A DNA stretch of 64,000 nt from Pseudomonas sp. Bout1 (GCF_034314165.1 NZ_JAVIWK010000001.1:2309001-2373000); one strand, 5' to 3'; positions 33,656 through 45,475 are shown, numbered from the stretch's first letter. The notes: generated by a model from the letters alone, not told the origin. Program-made: numbers and translations.

Positions 33656-35047
33656 TTAACGGCGGTTCAGCCACACGGTCTGCGCGTTGCAGAATTCCCG
33701 CACACCAAAGTGCGACAACTCCCGCCCAAATCCACTCTTCTTCACACCGCCAAACGAGACCCGAGGGTCGGATACGCTGTAGGCGTTGATGAAGATCCCG
33801 CCGGTTTCCAGGTGATTGGCGATGTGGCGCGCCTTCTCTGGGTCGGTGGTGAACACACTTGCGGTGAGGCCGAATTCACTGTCGTTGGCCAGTGCCACGG
33901 CGTGGTCCGCATCGCGGGCGGTGATGATGGAGGCGACCGGCCCGAACAGTTCCTGTTTGAACGAGGTCATCTGGTCGGTGACGTTGGCCAGCACGGTGGG
34001 GGCGTAGTAGTTGCCCGCGCCTTCGACTTTATTGCCGCCCAGCAGCAAGGTGGCGCCTTCGGCCAGGGTGGCCTGGACCTGGCCGTCGAGTTCGTCCCGC
34101 AGGTCGAAACGGGCCATCGGGCCGATGTAGGTCTCGGCGGCGGTCGGGTCGCCCATCACCAGGTTGCGGCTGGCTTCGAGGAATTTGGCGGTGAAGGCTT
34201 CAACTACACCTTCTTCGATGATCAGGCGCTTGGCGGCGGCGCACACCTGGCCGGAGTTCTGGAAGCGGCCGATCAGGGCGGCTTGCACGGCTTCGTCGAG
34301 GTTGGCGTCGTTGAGCACGATGAACGGGTCGGAGCCGCCCAGTTCCAGTACGCATTTCTTCAGCGCGGCACCGGCCTGTGAGCCGATGGCCATGCCGGCA
34401 CGCACGCTGCCGGTGAGGGTCACGGCGGCGATGCGTGGGTCGGCGATGGCTTTGGACACGCCGTCCGGGGTGACGTTGATCACTTCGAATAGGCCATCGG
34501 CGAAACCGGCGCGTTGGAAGGCTTGTTTCATCAGGTACGCGCTGCCCATCACGTTAGGTGCGTGTTTGAGCACGTAGGTGTTGCCGCTGAGCATGGTCGG
34601 CACGGCGCCACGCAGCACTTGCCACACCGGGAAGTTCCACGGCATCACGGCGAGGATTGGTCCCAATGGGCGGTATTCGATTTGCGCGGTGCCGTTGTCC
34701 ACCAGGGTGGCTTCCGGGGCGAGCATAGCCGGGCCGTGGGCGGCGTACCACTCGGCCAGTTGCGCGCATTTTTCGATTTCGCCACGGGCCTGGGCGATGG
34801 GTTTGCCCATTTCCAGGGTGATCATTTGGGCCATTTCTTCGGCCTGGTCGCGCAGGGTGCTGGCCAGGGCCAGCAGCAGTTCGGCGCGCTGGGCGACGGG
34901 TGTGTTGCGCCCATGGCGGAAGGCGTTGATGGAGCGGGTGAGGGCGGCATCCAGCTGCGCCTCGGTTTCATACGGGTAGCTGGCGACCGTTTCACCGTTG
35001 GCGGGGTTGATCGACAAGGCATGGGTCTGGGAAGAAATGGAGTTCAT
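33656..35047 (-). CDS. sad: NAD(P)-dependent succinate-semialdehyde dehydrogenase, Sad/YneI type
   Basis: 463 residues, aldehyde dehydrogenase superfamily. Catalytic residues are in VLELGGSDPFIVLNDANL (Glu) and RFQNSGQVCAAAKRLIIEEG (Cys nucleophile). Other motifs are PWNFPVWQVLRGAVPTMLSG and TGSVRAGMAIG. The sequence and length fit the Sad/YneI branch rather than GabD, which is about 480 residues with a different N-terminus. It is divergent from a LysR gene that resembles PtrR/YneJ, exactly the sad-ptrR arrangement of E. coli, which supports the assignment. The enzyme feeds succinate semialdehyde from putrescine or GABA breakdown into the TCA cycle. Confidence 0.87.
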   Translation of the reverse strand: MNSISSQTHALSINPANGETVASYPYETEAQLDAALTRSINAFRHGRNTPVAQRAELLLALASTLRDQAEEMAQMITLEMGKPIAQARGEIEKCAQLAEWYAAHGPAMLAPEATLVDNGTAQIEYRPLGPILAVMPWNFPVWQVLRGAVPTMLSGNTYVLKHAPNVMGSAYLMKQAFQRAGFADGLFEVINVTPDGVSKAIADPRIAAVTLTGSVRAGMAIGSQAGAALKKCVLELGGSDPFIVLNDANLDEAVQAALIGRFQNSGQVCAAAKRLIIEEGVVEAFTAKFLEASRNLVMGDPTAAETYIGPMARFDLRDELDGQVQATLAEGATLLLGGNKVEGAGNYYAPTVLANVTDQMTSFKQELFGPVASIITARDADHAVALANDSEFGLTASVFTTDPEKARHIANHLETGGIFINAYSVSDPRVSFGGVKKSGFGRELSHFGVREFCNAQTVWLNRR

Positions 35048-35151
35048 GGCACCGTCCTGCGCAGTGAATGGGATGGAGGCCAGCGTACGGGGCTGTATCT
35101 TTTTCGGAAACTGAATAATATTAAGCAATACATTCACGTTTGGAGAATTAC

Positions 35152-36027
35152 TTGGATCTGGTCCAGCTGGAAATTTTCAAAGCCGTTGCCGAGCAAGGCA
35201 GCATCAGCGCCGCGGCGCAATTGATCCATCGGGTGCCGTCGAACCTGACCACGCGGATCAAGCAGTTGGAGCAGGACCTGGGCGTGGATTTGTTTATTCG
35301 CGAGAAGAGCCGGCTGCGGTTATCGCCGGCCGGGTGGAATTTCCTCGGCTATGCCCGGCGCATCCTCGACCTGGTGCAAGAGGCCCGGGCGACGGTGGCG
35401 GGGGAGGAGCCCCAGGGCGCGTTTGCGTTGGGCTCGCTGGAGAGTACGGCGGCGGTGCGGATCCCGGCATTGCTCGCGGCGTATAACCAGAAGCACGCCA
35501 AGGTTGAGCTGGACCTGACCACCGGGCCGTCCGGGACGATGATCGAGGGCGTGTTGTCGGGGCGGCTGGCGGCGGCGTTTGTCGATGGGCCGGTGTTGCA
35601 CGCAACGCTGGAAGGCGTGGCGGTGTTTGAGGAAGAGATGGTGGTAATTGCGCCGCTGCACCACGCGCCGATCACCCGGGGGCGGGATGTGAGCGGGGAG
35701 AGCATCTATACCTTTCGCTCGAACTGTTCGTACCGGCATCATTTTGAGCGTTGGTTTTCCCAGGACGGGGCGGTGCCGGGGAAGATCTTCGAGATGGAGT
35801 CTTACCACGGGATGCTGGCGTGCGTGAGCGCCGGTGCCGGGTTGGCGCTGATGCCGCGCAGCATGCTGGAGAGCATGCCGGGGTTTACGGCGGTGAGTGT
35901 GTGGCCGCTGACGGATACGTTCCGGGTTTTGAACACCTGGCTGATCTGGCGGCGGGGCACGGTGTCGCAGAGTTTGAACAGTTTTGTGCGATTGCTGGAA
36001 GAGCGCGGCCTGGCCCTGGCATCGTAG
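35152..36027 (+). CDS. ptrR: LysR-family regulator, PtrR (YneJ)-like
   Basis: 291 residues from TTG 35152, with GGAGAA (35142-35147) as ribosome site; an earlier TTG at 35140 lacks one. The helix-turn-helix is [40 protein letters not shown], and the effector domain includes [20 protein letters not shown]. It is divergent from the sad gene and so is probably its regulator. The E. coli homologue PtrR controls sad in putrescine and glutamine metabolism; direct equivalence is inferred. The spacing to sad is about 100 bp. Confidence 0.83.
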   Translation: MDLVQLEIFKAVAEQGSISAAAQLIHRVPSNLTTRIKQLEQDLGVDLFIREKSRLRLSPAGWNFLGYARRILDLVQEARATVAGEEPQGAFALGSLESTAAVRIPALLAAYNQKHAKVELDLTTGPSGTMIEGVLSGRLAAAFVDGPVLHATLEGVAVFEEEMVVIAPLHHAPITRGRDVSGESIYTFRSNCSYRHHFERWFSQDGAVPGKIFEMESYHGMLACVSAGAGLALMPRSMLESMPGFTAVSVWPLTDTFRVLNTWLIWRRGTVSQSLNSFVRLLEERGLALAS

Positions 36028-36030
36028 CCG

Positions 36031-36147
36031 TAGCAGCTGTCGAGCCCCAGCGAGGCTGCGTTGGCCGCGCTGCCGCTATCGAGTCATACACTCAAACCGA
36101 GTCGCGCCTGACGCAGCCTCGCTGGGGCTCGACAGCTGCTACGGGAA
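36031..36147. repeat. Inverted REP pair (GTAGCAGCTGTCGAGC type)
   Basis: GTAGCAGCTGTCGAGCCCCA is matched at the right by its inverse GGGCTCGACAGCTGCTAC. A central palindromic region lies between. It lies directly after the ptrR stop codon and opens the long repeat region. Confidence 0.85.
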
Positions 36148-36252
36148 GTTCAACTCAGGGAGTTAATCGCCAAATTGCAGGGTGTCTGCTTGCACCGAGT
36201 TGCACAAACCGTAGTTGCCGGAAGAGAGCGGACTGAAGGCGAAATAGGCCCC

Positions 36253-37063
36253 CTGTGGGAGCTGTCGAGCTTTAGCGAGGCTGCGATGACGTCGGCACAG
36301 GCGACAGTGAGGGTGCCTGACCCACCGCTATCGCGGCCTCGCTAAGGCTCGACGGCTCCCACATGTGGTCTTGGTCAGCCGCCAAATTGCAGGGTGCCCA
36401 TGGCCAGTTTGGCCATCAGTGCGCCAGCACCCAGGTGTTTCAGTCACACAGGTTTTCTGTGGGAGCTGTCGAGCTTTAGCGAGGCTGCGATGAGGTCGGC
36501 ACAGGCGACAGGGAGGGTGCCTGACCCACCGCTATCGCGGCCTCGCTAAAGCTCGACGGCTCCCACATGTGGTCTTGGTCAGCCGCCAAATTGCAGGGTG
36601 CCCATGGCCAGTTTGGCGATCAGTGCGCCGGCACCCAGTTGCACCAGCCACACAGGTTTTCTGTGGGAGCTGTCGAGCCTTAGCGAGGCTGCGATGACGT
36701 CGGCACAGGCGACAGTGAGGGTGCCTGACCCACCGCTATCGCGGCCTCGCTAAGGCTCGACGGCTCCCACATGTGGTCTTGGTCAGCCGCCAAATTGCAG
36801 GGTGCCCATGGCCAGTTTGGCGATCAGTGCGCCAGCACCCAGTTGTATCAGTCGCACAGGTTTTCTGTGGGAGCTGTCGAGCCTTAGCGAGGCTGCGATG
36901 AGGTCGGCACAGGCGACAGTGAGGGTGCCTGACCCACCGCTATCGCGGCCTCGCTAAAGCTCGACGGCTCCCACATGTGGTCTTGGTCAGCCGCCAAATT
37001 GCAGGGTGCCCATGGCCAGTTTGGCGATCAGTGCGCCGGCACCCAGTTGCACCAGCCACAGGG
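36253..37063. repeat. 204-bp tandem repeat, four units, each with a REP palindrome and a copy of a gene 3' end
   Basis: Unit starts are at 36253, 36457, 36661 and 36865, exactly 204 bp apart. Each unit begins CTGTGGGAGCTGTCGAGC, contains an inverted counterpart (CGCTAAGGCTCGACGGCTCC) and then about 90 bp that reproduce the last 25 or so codons and stop of the small membrane-protein gene at 36987-37196. The last unit runs into the intact gene. The units differ by only a few bases (for example GTGAGG/GGGAGG and CTTTAGC/CCTTAGC). A short older relic (CGCCAAATTGCAGGGTG) occurs at 36166-36182. Together with the REP at 36031 this fills the 959-bp stretch after ptrR. Confidence 0.93.
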
Positions 37064-37196
37064 CCAAACCGCCGAGGAATACGCCGAGGGCGACTTGCAG
37101 CACCAGGCTTTTCTGACGCTTGGCCGGTGGTGGGCGCGGGGTGAAGTGGTCCAGCTCGTCGCGGTCGGCACGCAGGTCCAGGTCGTCGTTTCTCAT
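36987..37196 (-). CDS. Small single- or double-helix membrane protein
   Basis: 69 residues. A charged N-terminal half (DDLDLRADRDELDHFTPRPP) leads into a hydrophobic half (LQVALGVFLGGLALWLVQLG, AGALIAKLAMGTLQF) that ends in GG. No signal sequence or family was recognised; similar short membrane proteins beside the aminotransferase are known in pseudomonads. Its 3' end is embedded in the 204-bp tandem array, and three extra copies of its C-terminal codons lie downstream. Confidence 0.72.
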   Translation of the reverse strand: MRNDDLDLRADRDELDHFTPRPPPAKRQKSLVLQVALGVFLGGLALWLVQLGAGALIAKLAMGTLQFGG

Positions 37197-37302
37197 AGGC
37201 TACTCAAGGGGAAGGGACTGTCTTGCTGTCAGTCTAGGGGTAGCGGACTGAAAGCAGCGAATTTTTAGGGGCCATGCCCTATTTGTTAAGGCAACCCACT
37301 TA

Positions 37303-37442
37303 CCCTGTGGTGAGGGGGCTTGTCCCCCGTTGGGCTGCGAAGCGGCCCTGATTCAGGCACCGCATTCATTCAGAAAGTTCACGGTGGCAGGTTTTTCTGG
37401 CCGCTGCGCACCCAACGGGGGACAAGCCCCCTCACCACAGGT
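37303..37442. repeat. Inverted REP pair, GGGGGCTTGTCCCCCGTTGG type
   Basis: Left arm GTGGTGAGGGGGCTTGTCCC (from 37306) and right arm GACAAGCCCCCTCACCAC (ending 37440) form a 40-bp-armed palindrome around the loop AAAGTTCACGG. It is a relative of the 3614-3866 element but without the 14-bp tandem units. It lies inside the 320-bp gap before the aminotransferase. Confidence 0.85.
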
Positions 37443-37475
37443 TCGGTGTTCACAAAAGAGTGTTTCAGCAACAAA

Positions 37476-37505
37476 AAGGGGAAGCCACCGGCTTCCCCTT
37501 TTTTG
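37476..37505 (-). terminator. Rho-independent terminator of the aminotransferase gene
   Basis: The stem GGGGAAGCC/GGCTTCCCC around ACC has an A run on the left and a T run on the right. It lies 14 bp beyond the aminotransferase stop on the minus strand and can act in both directions. Confidence 0.9.
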
Positions 37506-37518
37506 CATCACAACAGGC

Positions 37519-38715
37519 TTACAGCACCTGAACGATGGCCTTGGTCACCGCACCGATGTTCGCCTGGTTCAACGCCGCCACACAGATGCGGCCAGTGTCC
37601 AGCGCGTAGATGCCAAACTCGTTGCGCAGGCGGGTCACTTGCTCAACGCTGAGGCCGGAGTAGGAGAACATCCCGCGCTGGCGCCCGACGAAGCTGAAGT
37701 CGTGGCCGGGAGCTGCCTTGGCCAGTTCAGCCACCATCTGCTCGCGCATGCCGCGAATGCGCAGGCGCATTTCGGCGAGTTCTGCTTCCCACTGGGCGCG
37801 CAGCTCAGGGTTGTTCAGCACCGCTGCCACAATCGCCGCGCCATGGGTTGGCGGGTTGGAGTAGTTGGTGCGGATCACACGCTTGACCTGGGACAGGATG
37901 CGCGCGCTTTCTTCCTTGGAGTCGGTGACGATGGACAGGGCGCCAACACGCTCGCCGTACAGCGAGAACGACTTGGAGAACGAGCTGGACACAAAGAAGG
38001 TCAGGCCCGACTCGGCGAACAGGCGCACCGCAGCAGCGTCTTCGTCGATGCCGTCGCCAAAGCCCTGGTAGGCCATGTCGAGGAACGGTACGAGGTTTTT
38101 CGCCTTGACCACGTCCAGCACTTGTTGCCAGTCCGCCGGGCTCAGGTCGACGCCGGTCGGGTTGTGGCAGCACGCGTGCAGCACCACGATGGACTGTGGC
38201 GGCAGGGCGTTGAGGTCTTCCAGCAGGCCGGCGCGGTTGACGTCGTGGGTGGCCGCGTCGTAGTAACGATAGGTTTGTACCGGGAAACCGGCTTTTTCAA
38301 ACAGTGCCTGGTGGTTTTCCCAGCTCGGGTCGCTGATGGCGACGACGGCGTTGGGCAGCAGTTGCTTGAGGAAGTCTGCGCCGATTTTCAGGGCGCCGGT
38401 GCCGCCGACGGCTTGGGCGGTGATCACGCGGCCGGAGCTGATCAGTGGCGACTCAGCGCCAAACAACAGCTTTTGCACGGCCTGGTCGTAGGCGACGATA
38501 CCGTCGATCGGCAAGTAGCCACGGGCGGCGTGTTGCGCCACTCGAATGGCTTCCGCTTCGGCAACGGCACGCAAGAGTGGAATCTTCCCCTCTTCGTTGC
38601 AGTAAACGCCCACGCCAAGGTTGACCTTGGTGGTTCGGGTATCGGCGTTGAATGCTTCGTTGAGGCCCAGGATTGGATCGCGTGGTGCCATTTCGACAGC
38701 GGAGAACAGGCTCAT
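37519..38715 (-). CDS. tyrB: Aromatic amino acid aminotransferase (TyrB/PhhC type)
   Basis: 398 residues from ATG 38715; the 433-codon frame extends further but the extra residues are non-coding. It is a fold-type I aminotransferase of subgroup I. The pattern NLGVGVYCNEEGKIPLLRAV, TAQAVGGTGALKIGADFLKQ, VVLHACCHNPTGVD and SSSFSKSFSLYGERVG gives the PLP lysine at about residue 248. The final RICVAALN carries the substrate-binding Arg. It transaminates phenylalanine, tyrosine and aspartate with 2-oxoglutarate. In pseudomonads the closely related PhhC sits in the phenylalanine hydroxylase operon, whereas this gene stands beside uvrB, so I use tyrB. Confidence 0.9.
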   Translation of the reverse strand: MSLFSAVEMAPRDPILGLNEAFNADTRTTKVNLGVGVYCNEEGKIPLLRAVAEAEAIRVAQHAARGYLPIDGIVAYDQAVQKLLFGAESPLISSGRVITAQAVGGTGALKIGADFLKQLLPNAVVAISDPSWENHQALFEKAGFPVQTYRYYDAATHDVNRAGLLEDLNALPPQSIVVLHACCHNPTGVDLSPADWQQVLDVVKAKNLVPFLDMAYQGFGDGIDEDAAAVRLFAESGLTFFVSSSFSKSFSLYGERVGALSIVTDSKEESARILSQVKRVIRTNYSNPPTHGAAIVAAVLNNPELRAQWEAELAEMRLRIRGMREQMVAELAKAAPGHDFSFVGRQRGMFSYSGLSVEQVTRLRNEFGIYALDTGRICVAALNQANIGAVTKAIVQVL

Positions 38716-39057
38716 TTTTGCGGCAGCTCTATAGAGAGTGGAGGGACGTGTCGCGCTCCAGCCGAATGCACTAGAGCGGTGCACAAACGGGGAGCTAGTA
38801 TAGAGGCCATCAGTGCGCACTGCGACAGCCGAAACGGCTTTTCGGCCAAGTTTTTCGGTTTATTTACCGACCGTTAGTCTTATTGCAACATGGGTGACCA
38901 ACGGCATGTAGGACGATTGCCTTGAAACCCATCACATTCGCCTCCACTTCTACAGCTATCATGGTTTTTTCCTGCAGCCTGCGCCGAACCGTCGCGGGTC
39001 GCGGTCTTTTCGTCCCCGTCGCTTTTTCCGGCCCCGGGGTGACTCAAGAGGTACGTT
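38716..39057. other. Divergent intergenic region tyrB/uvrB
   Basis: 342 bp containing the two opposed promoters. AGCCGAAACGGCTTTTCGGCC at about 38828 is a small hairpin. I looked for a LexA box of the CTGT-N8-ACAG type and found none. The ribosome site for uvrB (AAGAGGT, 39046-39052) is at its right end. Confidence 0.5.
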
Positions 39058-41073
<2,016 letters not shown>

Positions 41074-41090
41074 TTTGCGGTGACGGGTCT

Positions 41091-41183
41091 GGCCTCATCG
41101 CAGTCAAGCCAGCTCCTACATTGATCGGTGTTCTCCTGAACAACTCGGTCTACTGTGGGAGCTGGCTTGCCTGCGATGGCGGC
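41091..41183. repeat. Inverted REP pair
   Basis: CATCGCAGTCAAGCCAGCTCC at the left and GGGAGCTGGCTTGCCTGCGA at the right form arms of about 22 bp around 40 bp, between uvrB and the convergent emrB. Confidence 0.85.
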
Positions 41184-41191
41184 ACCTCGGT

Positions 41192-42742
41192 CTAATGAGA
41201 TTCCCCAGCCTTAAGCCCCGCCGGCAACGCCTTGGTCAGCAAGATCGCCAGCATGCTGATCCCCAGCGCCAACCCCACAAAGTGAAACGCATCGTTGTAG
41301 GCCATGATCTGCGCCTGTTGGTGCGCAATCTCACTCAACTTGCCCAACGCCGCCGTCTCACTGCCAAACGTCTCCGTCAGCCTGGCCATCCGCTCCGCCA
41401 CCTGCGGGTTGGTTGGCACAATCGCCTCCCGCAAGTAATCAAAGTACGTCTTGGTGCGCGCATCCAGCAGCGTCGCCAGTAGCGCAATCCCGATCGCCCC
41501 ACCCAGGTTGCGCAGGATATTGAACAAGCTCGACGCCGACCCCGCGTCCTTCGGCATGATGTACGCGGTGGCAATCAACGAAATCGTCACCATGATCAAC
41601 GGCTGCCCCAGCGCGCGGATGATCTGGATCCGGTTGAACTGGTCGCCGGCAAAGTCCGGGTTCAGCACCCCTGAAGAAAAGCTCGCCAACCCAAACAGCC
41701 CGAACCCCAGCGTGCACAGCCACTTGGGCGACACGTATTTCATCAGCTTGGGCACCAGCGGAATCAAAACCAGCTGCGGAACGCCCATCCACATGATCAC
41801 TTCGCCGATTTGCAGCGAGTTGTAGTTCTGGATCTGCGCCAGGTACAGCGGCAGCAGATAAATCGAGCCATACAACCCCACACCCATCCCCAGGCTCGAA
41901 ATGCTCGACAGCCCGAAATTGCGATTGCCGAGGATGCGCAGGTTGATCAGCGGGTTGGGTTTGGACATCTGCACGATCACAAAGGTGATCAGGCTCAACA
42001 GGGCCACGGTGCCCAGGCTGACGATCAGGCTTGATTCCAGCCAGTCCTTGCGATGGCCTTCCTCCAGAAATACCTGCAAACACCCAAGGCCCACGGCCAT
42101 GGTAAGGATGCCGAGGTAGTCGGTGCTTTTGAGCAGGTCCCAGTTGGAGTCCTTTTTCTCCAGCCCGTACAGCAGCCCGGCGATCATGATCAGGCCCGGC
42201 GGGATGTTGATGTAGAAGATGTATTCCCAGCCCCAGTTCTCGGTCAGCCAACCGCCAATGGTCGGCCCGATGGACGGCGCGAAGGTGGCGGTCATCGCGA
42301 ACATCGCCATGCCTTTGGCGCGGTGGTGTTCGGGCAGTTTGATCAAGGTGAGGGTGAACGCCAGCGGGATCAGCGCGCCGCCGGTAAAACCCTGCAAGGC
42401 GCGGAACACGATCATGCTTTCCAGGCTCCAGGCCATGGAGCACATCAACGAGGCGATCAGGAACCCGCCGGACACCCACACTGCCAGCCGGCGCGCCGAC
42501 AACAGCTGCACCAGCCAGGCAGTGAGGGGGATCATGATGATTTCGGCCACAAGGTAGGAGGTGGAAATCCACGAGCCTTCTTCCAGGGTGGCCGACAGCG
42601 CGCCCTGAATGTCCTTGAGGGAAGAGTTGGTGATCTGGATATCGAGCACCGCCATAAAGGCGCCGAGCATCACGCTCATCACCGCGATCCAGTCGCGCCG
42701 GCTCGGTTCGCCGATCGGGGCCAGCAGTTGATCACCGGCCAT
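41192..42742 (-). CDS. emrB: DHA2-family MFS multidrug exporter, EmrB-like
   Basis: 516 residues with 14 predicted helices, the DHA2 layout. Key segments are RDWIAVMSVMLGAFMAVLDI, SWISTSYLVAEIIMIPLTAW, ALQGFTGGALIPLAFTLTLI and GPTIGGWLTENWGWEYIFYI (antiporter motif C). It is translated from an ATG 11 bp inside the stop region of the upstream adaptor gene, so the two are coupled. It should act with the EmrA-like adaptor and an outer membrane channel such as TolC/OprM to export hydrophobic compounds. No outer membrane factor or regulator is adjacent. Confidence 0.9.
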   Translation of the reverse strand: MAGDQLLAPIGEPSRRDWIAVMSVMLGAFMAVLDIQITNSSLKDIQGALSATLEEGSWISTSYLVAEIIMIPLTAWLVQLLSARRLAVWVSGGFLIASLMCSMAWSLESMIVFRALQGFTGGALIPLAFTLTLIKLPEHHRAKGMAMFAMTATFAPSIGPTIGGWLTENWGWEYIFYINIPPGLIMIAGLLYGLEKKDSNWDLLKSTDYLGILTMAVGLGCLQVFLEEGHRKDWLESSLIVSLGTVALLSLITFVIVQMSKPNPLINLRILGNRNFGLSSISSLGMGVGLYGSIYLLPLYLAQIQNYNSLQIGEVIMWMGVPQLVLIPLVPKLMKYVSPKWLCTLGFGLFGLASFSSGVLNPDFAGDQFNRIQIIRALGQPLIMVTISLIATAYIMPKDAGSASSLFNILRNLGGAIGIALLATLLDARTKTYFDYLREAIVPTNPQVAERMARLTETFGSETAALGKLSEIAHQQAQIMAYNDAFHFVGLALGISMLAILLTKALPAGLKAGESH

Positions 42743-43787
42743 CGTACGGGTCTTGGATGTTCACTTTGACGGTCACCGACATGCCCGGACGGATTTTGCC
42801 CTGCAGCGGGTTGTCGGCGGCGAAGGTCAGTTTTACCGGAATCCGTTGTACGACCTTGGTGAAGTTGCCCGTGGCATTGTCCGGTGGCAGCAGGCTGAAC
42901 TGCGCACCGGAGGCGCCGAACAGGTTGGCGACGCGGCCTTCGATCGGTGTATCTGCGTAGGCATCAAACGTCAGCTCGGCCTTTTGCCCGGCCTGCATGT
43001 GGCCGATCTGGGTTTCCTTGAAGTTGGCCTGCACCCAGATATCCTGGTCGGGGACGATCGACAGCAGGTAGGCGCCGGCCTGTACGTATTGGCCGTTGCG
43101 CGCGGCACGCTGGCCGATCAGGCCGCTGATGGGCGCGTGGATTTCGCTGCGGGTCAGGTTCAGTTCGGCCTGGGCCAGGTCGGTTTTGGCGTTGGCGATC
43201 ATCGCGTCGAGGCGCTTGATCTCGGCGTTCAGGGCGTTGACCTGCTGGCGCTGGCCCTGCAGGTCGGCCTGGGCCATGGTCACCTGGGAGCGGGCGATAT
43301 GGTTGTCGGCGTCGAGGGTGGTCACGCGCTCTTCCGAGACGTAGCCGGGTTTGCGCAAGGTTTGTGCGCGATTCAGGTCGATCTGCGAGCGGCCGAGGGT
43401 GGCCTGGCTGGACGAAACCTTGGCTGCACCGGCGGCGATCAGGCTGGCTTGCTGGGTCAGTTTGCTCTGGGCCTGCACGCGCTCGGCTTCGCGCATGGCC
43501 AGGGCGGCGTTGGCGCGGTCGACGGCGAGGTGGAAGTCGTCGCCTTCGAGCTTGACCAATAGCTGGCCTTTTTCCACGTGTTCGTTGTCGCCGACCAGCA
43601 CCTCGACGATGCGCGCACCCAGTTGGCTGGAGACGCGGGTGATCTCGCCCTGGACGTAGGCGTTGTCGGTGCTTTCATAAAAGCGGCCCTTGAAGAACCA
43701 CTGGGCAAAAAAGCCCGCGGCGATCAGGACCACGATAAACAGGAAGATAAACAGGCGGCGCTTGAGCGGGGCAGGCATGGCGATCAT
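42732..43787 (-). CDS. emrA: HlyD-family membrane fusion protein, EmrA-like
   Basis: 351 residues with an N-terminal membrane anchor (LFIFLFIVVLIAAGFFAQWF) and the membrane fusion pattern: a biotinyl-lipoyl half (STDNAYVQGEITRVSSQLGA, GDNEHVEKGQLLVKLEGDDF), a coiled-coil (ANAALAMREAERVQAQSKLT, QGQRQQVNALNAEIKRLDAM) and the second lipoyl half (IHAPISGLIGQRAARNGQYV). The C-terminus ends in GMSVTVKVNI. ATG 43787 and ATG 43778 (MPAPLKRR) are both possible starts. It links the EmrB exporter to an outer membrane channel. Confidence 0.9.
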   Translation of the reverse strand: MIAMPAPLKRRLFIFLFIVVLIAAGFFAQWFFKGRFYESTDNAYVQGEITRVSSQLGARIVEVLVGDNEHVEKGQLLVKLEGDDFHLAVDRANAALAMREAERVQAQSKLTQQASLIAAGAAKVSSSQATLGRSQIDLNRAQTLRKPGYVSEERVTTLDADNHIARSQVTMAQADLQGQRQQVNALNAEIKRLDAMIANAKTDLAQAELNLTRSEIHAPISGLIGQRAARNGQYVQAGAYLLSIVPDQDIWVQANFKETQIGHMQAGQKAELTFDAYADTPIEGRVANLFGASGAQFSLLPPDNATGNFTKVVQRIPVKLTFAADNPLQGKIRPGMSVTVKVNIQDPYDGR

Positions 43788-43974
43788 GTCGGTAACAAAA
43801 GGTAATGGAATATAGCCAGCGAACGGTCTGGCAAATAGCCATAACGAGCCTTGCGACCGGAGCTTGTCTCATATGCCCTTTGTTCGCCTCCCCACGCTGG
43901 AGCCCAAGGGCTTGGGGCTGTTACCATTCGCCCCTTGTTTCATTTTCAGTTTTATCGCCAATTCGAGACCCGCC

Positions 43975-45456
43975 ATGACCACCGTCCGCACGCGCATCGC
44001 GCCATCGCCTACTGGGGATCCCCACGTAGGTACTGCTTACATCGCCTTGTTCAACTACTGCTTTGCCAAGCAGCATGGCGGTGAATTCATCCTGCGGATC
44101 GAAGACACCGATCAAGTGCGTTCCACCCGAGAGTCGGAGCAGCAGATTTTCGACGCCCTGCGCTGGTTGGGCATTACCTGGGCTGAAGGCCCGGATGTCG
44201 GCGGCCCCCACGGCCCGTATCGCCAGAGCGAGCGCAGCGACATCTACAAAAAATACACCCAGCAACTGGTGGACATGGGCCACGCCTTCCCGTGCTTCTG
44301 CACTGCGCAAGAGCTGGACCAGATGCGCGCCGAGCAAATGGCCAAGGGTGAAACCCCGCGCTATGACGGCCGTGCATTGCTGCTGTCGAAAGAAGAAGTG
44401 GCCCAGCGCCTGGCCGCCGGTGAGCCCCACGTTATCCGCATGAAAGTGCCGAGCGAAGGCGTGTGCGTGGTGCCGGACATGCTGCGCGGAGACGTCGAGA
44501 TCCCGTGGGACCGCATGGACATGCAGGTGCTGATGAAGACCGACGGCCTGCCGACGTACTTCCTGGCCAACGTGGTGGACGACCACCTGATGGGCATCAC
44601 CCACGTACTGCGTGGCGAAGAATGGCTGCCCTCGGCGCCGAAACTGATCCTGCTGTACGAATACTTCGGTTGGGAACAACCGCAGCTGTGCTACATGCCG
44701 CTGCTGCGTAACCCGGACAAGAGCAAGCTGTCCAAGCGCAAGAACCCGACCTCGGTGACCTTCTACGAGCGCATGGGCTTCATGCCGGAAGCGATGCTCA
44801 ACTACCTGGGCCGCATGGGTTGGTCGATGCCGGACGAACGCGAGAAGTTCTCGCTGCAGGAAATGGTCGATAACTTCGACCTGTCTCGCGTGTCCCTTGG
44901 CGGGCCGATCTTCGACATCGAGAAACTCTCCTGGCTCAACGGCCAGTGGCTGCGCGACCTGCCGGTGGAAGAGTTCGCCAGCCGCGTGCAGCAGTGGGCG
45001 TTGAACCCCGAGTACATGATGAAGATCGCGCCGTTGGTGCAGGGCAGGGTGGAGACGTTCAGCCAGGTCGCACCGTTGGCGAGTTTCTTCTTTGCCGGCG
45101 GGGTGAACCCGGATGCCAAGCTGTTTGAGTCGAAAAAGCTCTCGGGCGACCAGGTTCGCCAGTTGATGCAGCTGATCCTGTGGAAGCTCGAAAGCCTGCG
45201 CCAGTGGGAGAAGGATGCGATCACCGCGACCATCCAGGCGGTGGTCGAGTCCCTGGAACTGAAACTGCGTGATGCCATGCCGCTGATGTTTGCCGCGATC
45301 ACCGGGCACGCCAGTTCGGTGTCGGTACTCGACGCGATGGAAATCCTCGGCCCGGACCTGACCCGTTTCCGTCTGCGCCAAGCCCTTGATTTGCTTGGTG
45401 GTGTGTCGAAGAAAGAAAACAAGGAATGGGAAAAGCTGCTGGGCGCTATCGCTTAA
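43975..45456 (+). CDS. gltX: Glutamyl-tRNA synthetase
   Basis: 493 residues. It belongs to the class I synthetases. The HIGH-type motif is [20 protein letters not shown] at residues 9-28 and the KMSKS-type motif KLSKR is at residues 251-255. The zinc-binding segment is [20 protein letters not shown]. It charges tRNA-Glu and supplies Glu-tRNA for haem synthesis. I start at ATG 43975 ([14 protein letters not shown]); the 37-codon extension to 43864 is not coding by composition. Two tRNA-Glu genes lie just downstream, a natural grouping. Confidence 0.97.
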   Translation: MTTVRTRIAPSPTGDPHVGTAYIALFNYCFAKQHGGEFILRIEDTDQVRSTRESEQQIFDALRWLGITWAEGPDVGGPHGPYRQSERSDIYKKYTQQLVDMGHAFPCFCTAQELDQMRAEQMAKGETPRYDGRALLLSKEEVAQRLAAGEPHVIRMKVPSEGVCVVPDMLRGDVEIPWDRMDMQVLMKTDGLPTYFLANVVDDHLMGITHVLRGEEWLPSAPKLILLYEYFGWEQPQLCYMPLLRNPDKSKLSKRKNPTSVTFYERMGFMPEAMLNYLGRMGWSMPDEREKFSLQEMVDNFDLSRVSLGGPIFDIEKLSWLNGQWLRDLPVEEFASRVQQWALNPEYMMKIAPLVQGRVETFSQVAPLASFFFAGGVNPDAKLFESKKLSGDQVRQLMQLILWKLESLRQWEKDAITATIQAVVESLELKLRDAMPLMFAAITGHASSVSVLDAMEILGPDLTRFRLRQALDLLGGVSKKENKEWEKLLGAIA

Positions 45457-45475
45457 GCCCGCTGTTGTAACGGCC

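Noticed and set aside
36253..37063. CRISPR array
   Set aside because: The repeats are 204 bp, contain palindromes and gene ends, and have no unique spacers; no cas genes are near.
38716..39057. Possible LexA box in front of uvrB
   Set aside because: I looked for CTG-N10-CAG with the usual inner bases and found no convincing match; SOS control is not claimed.
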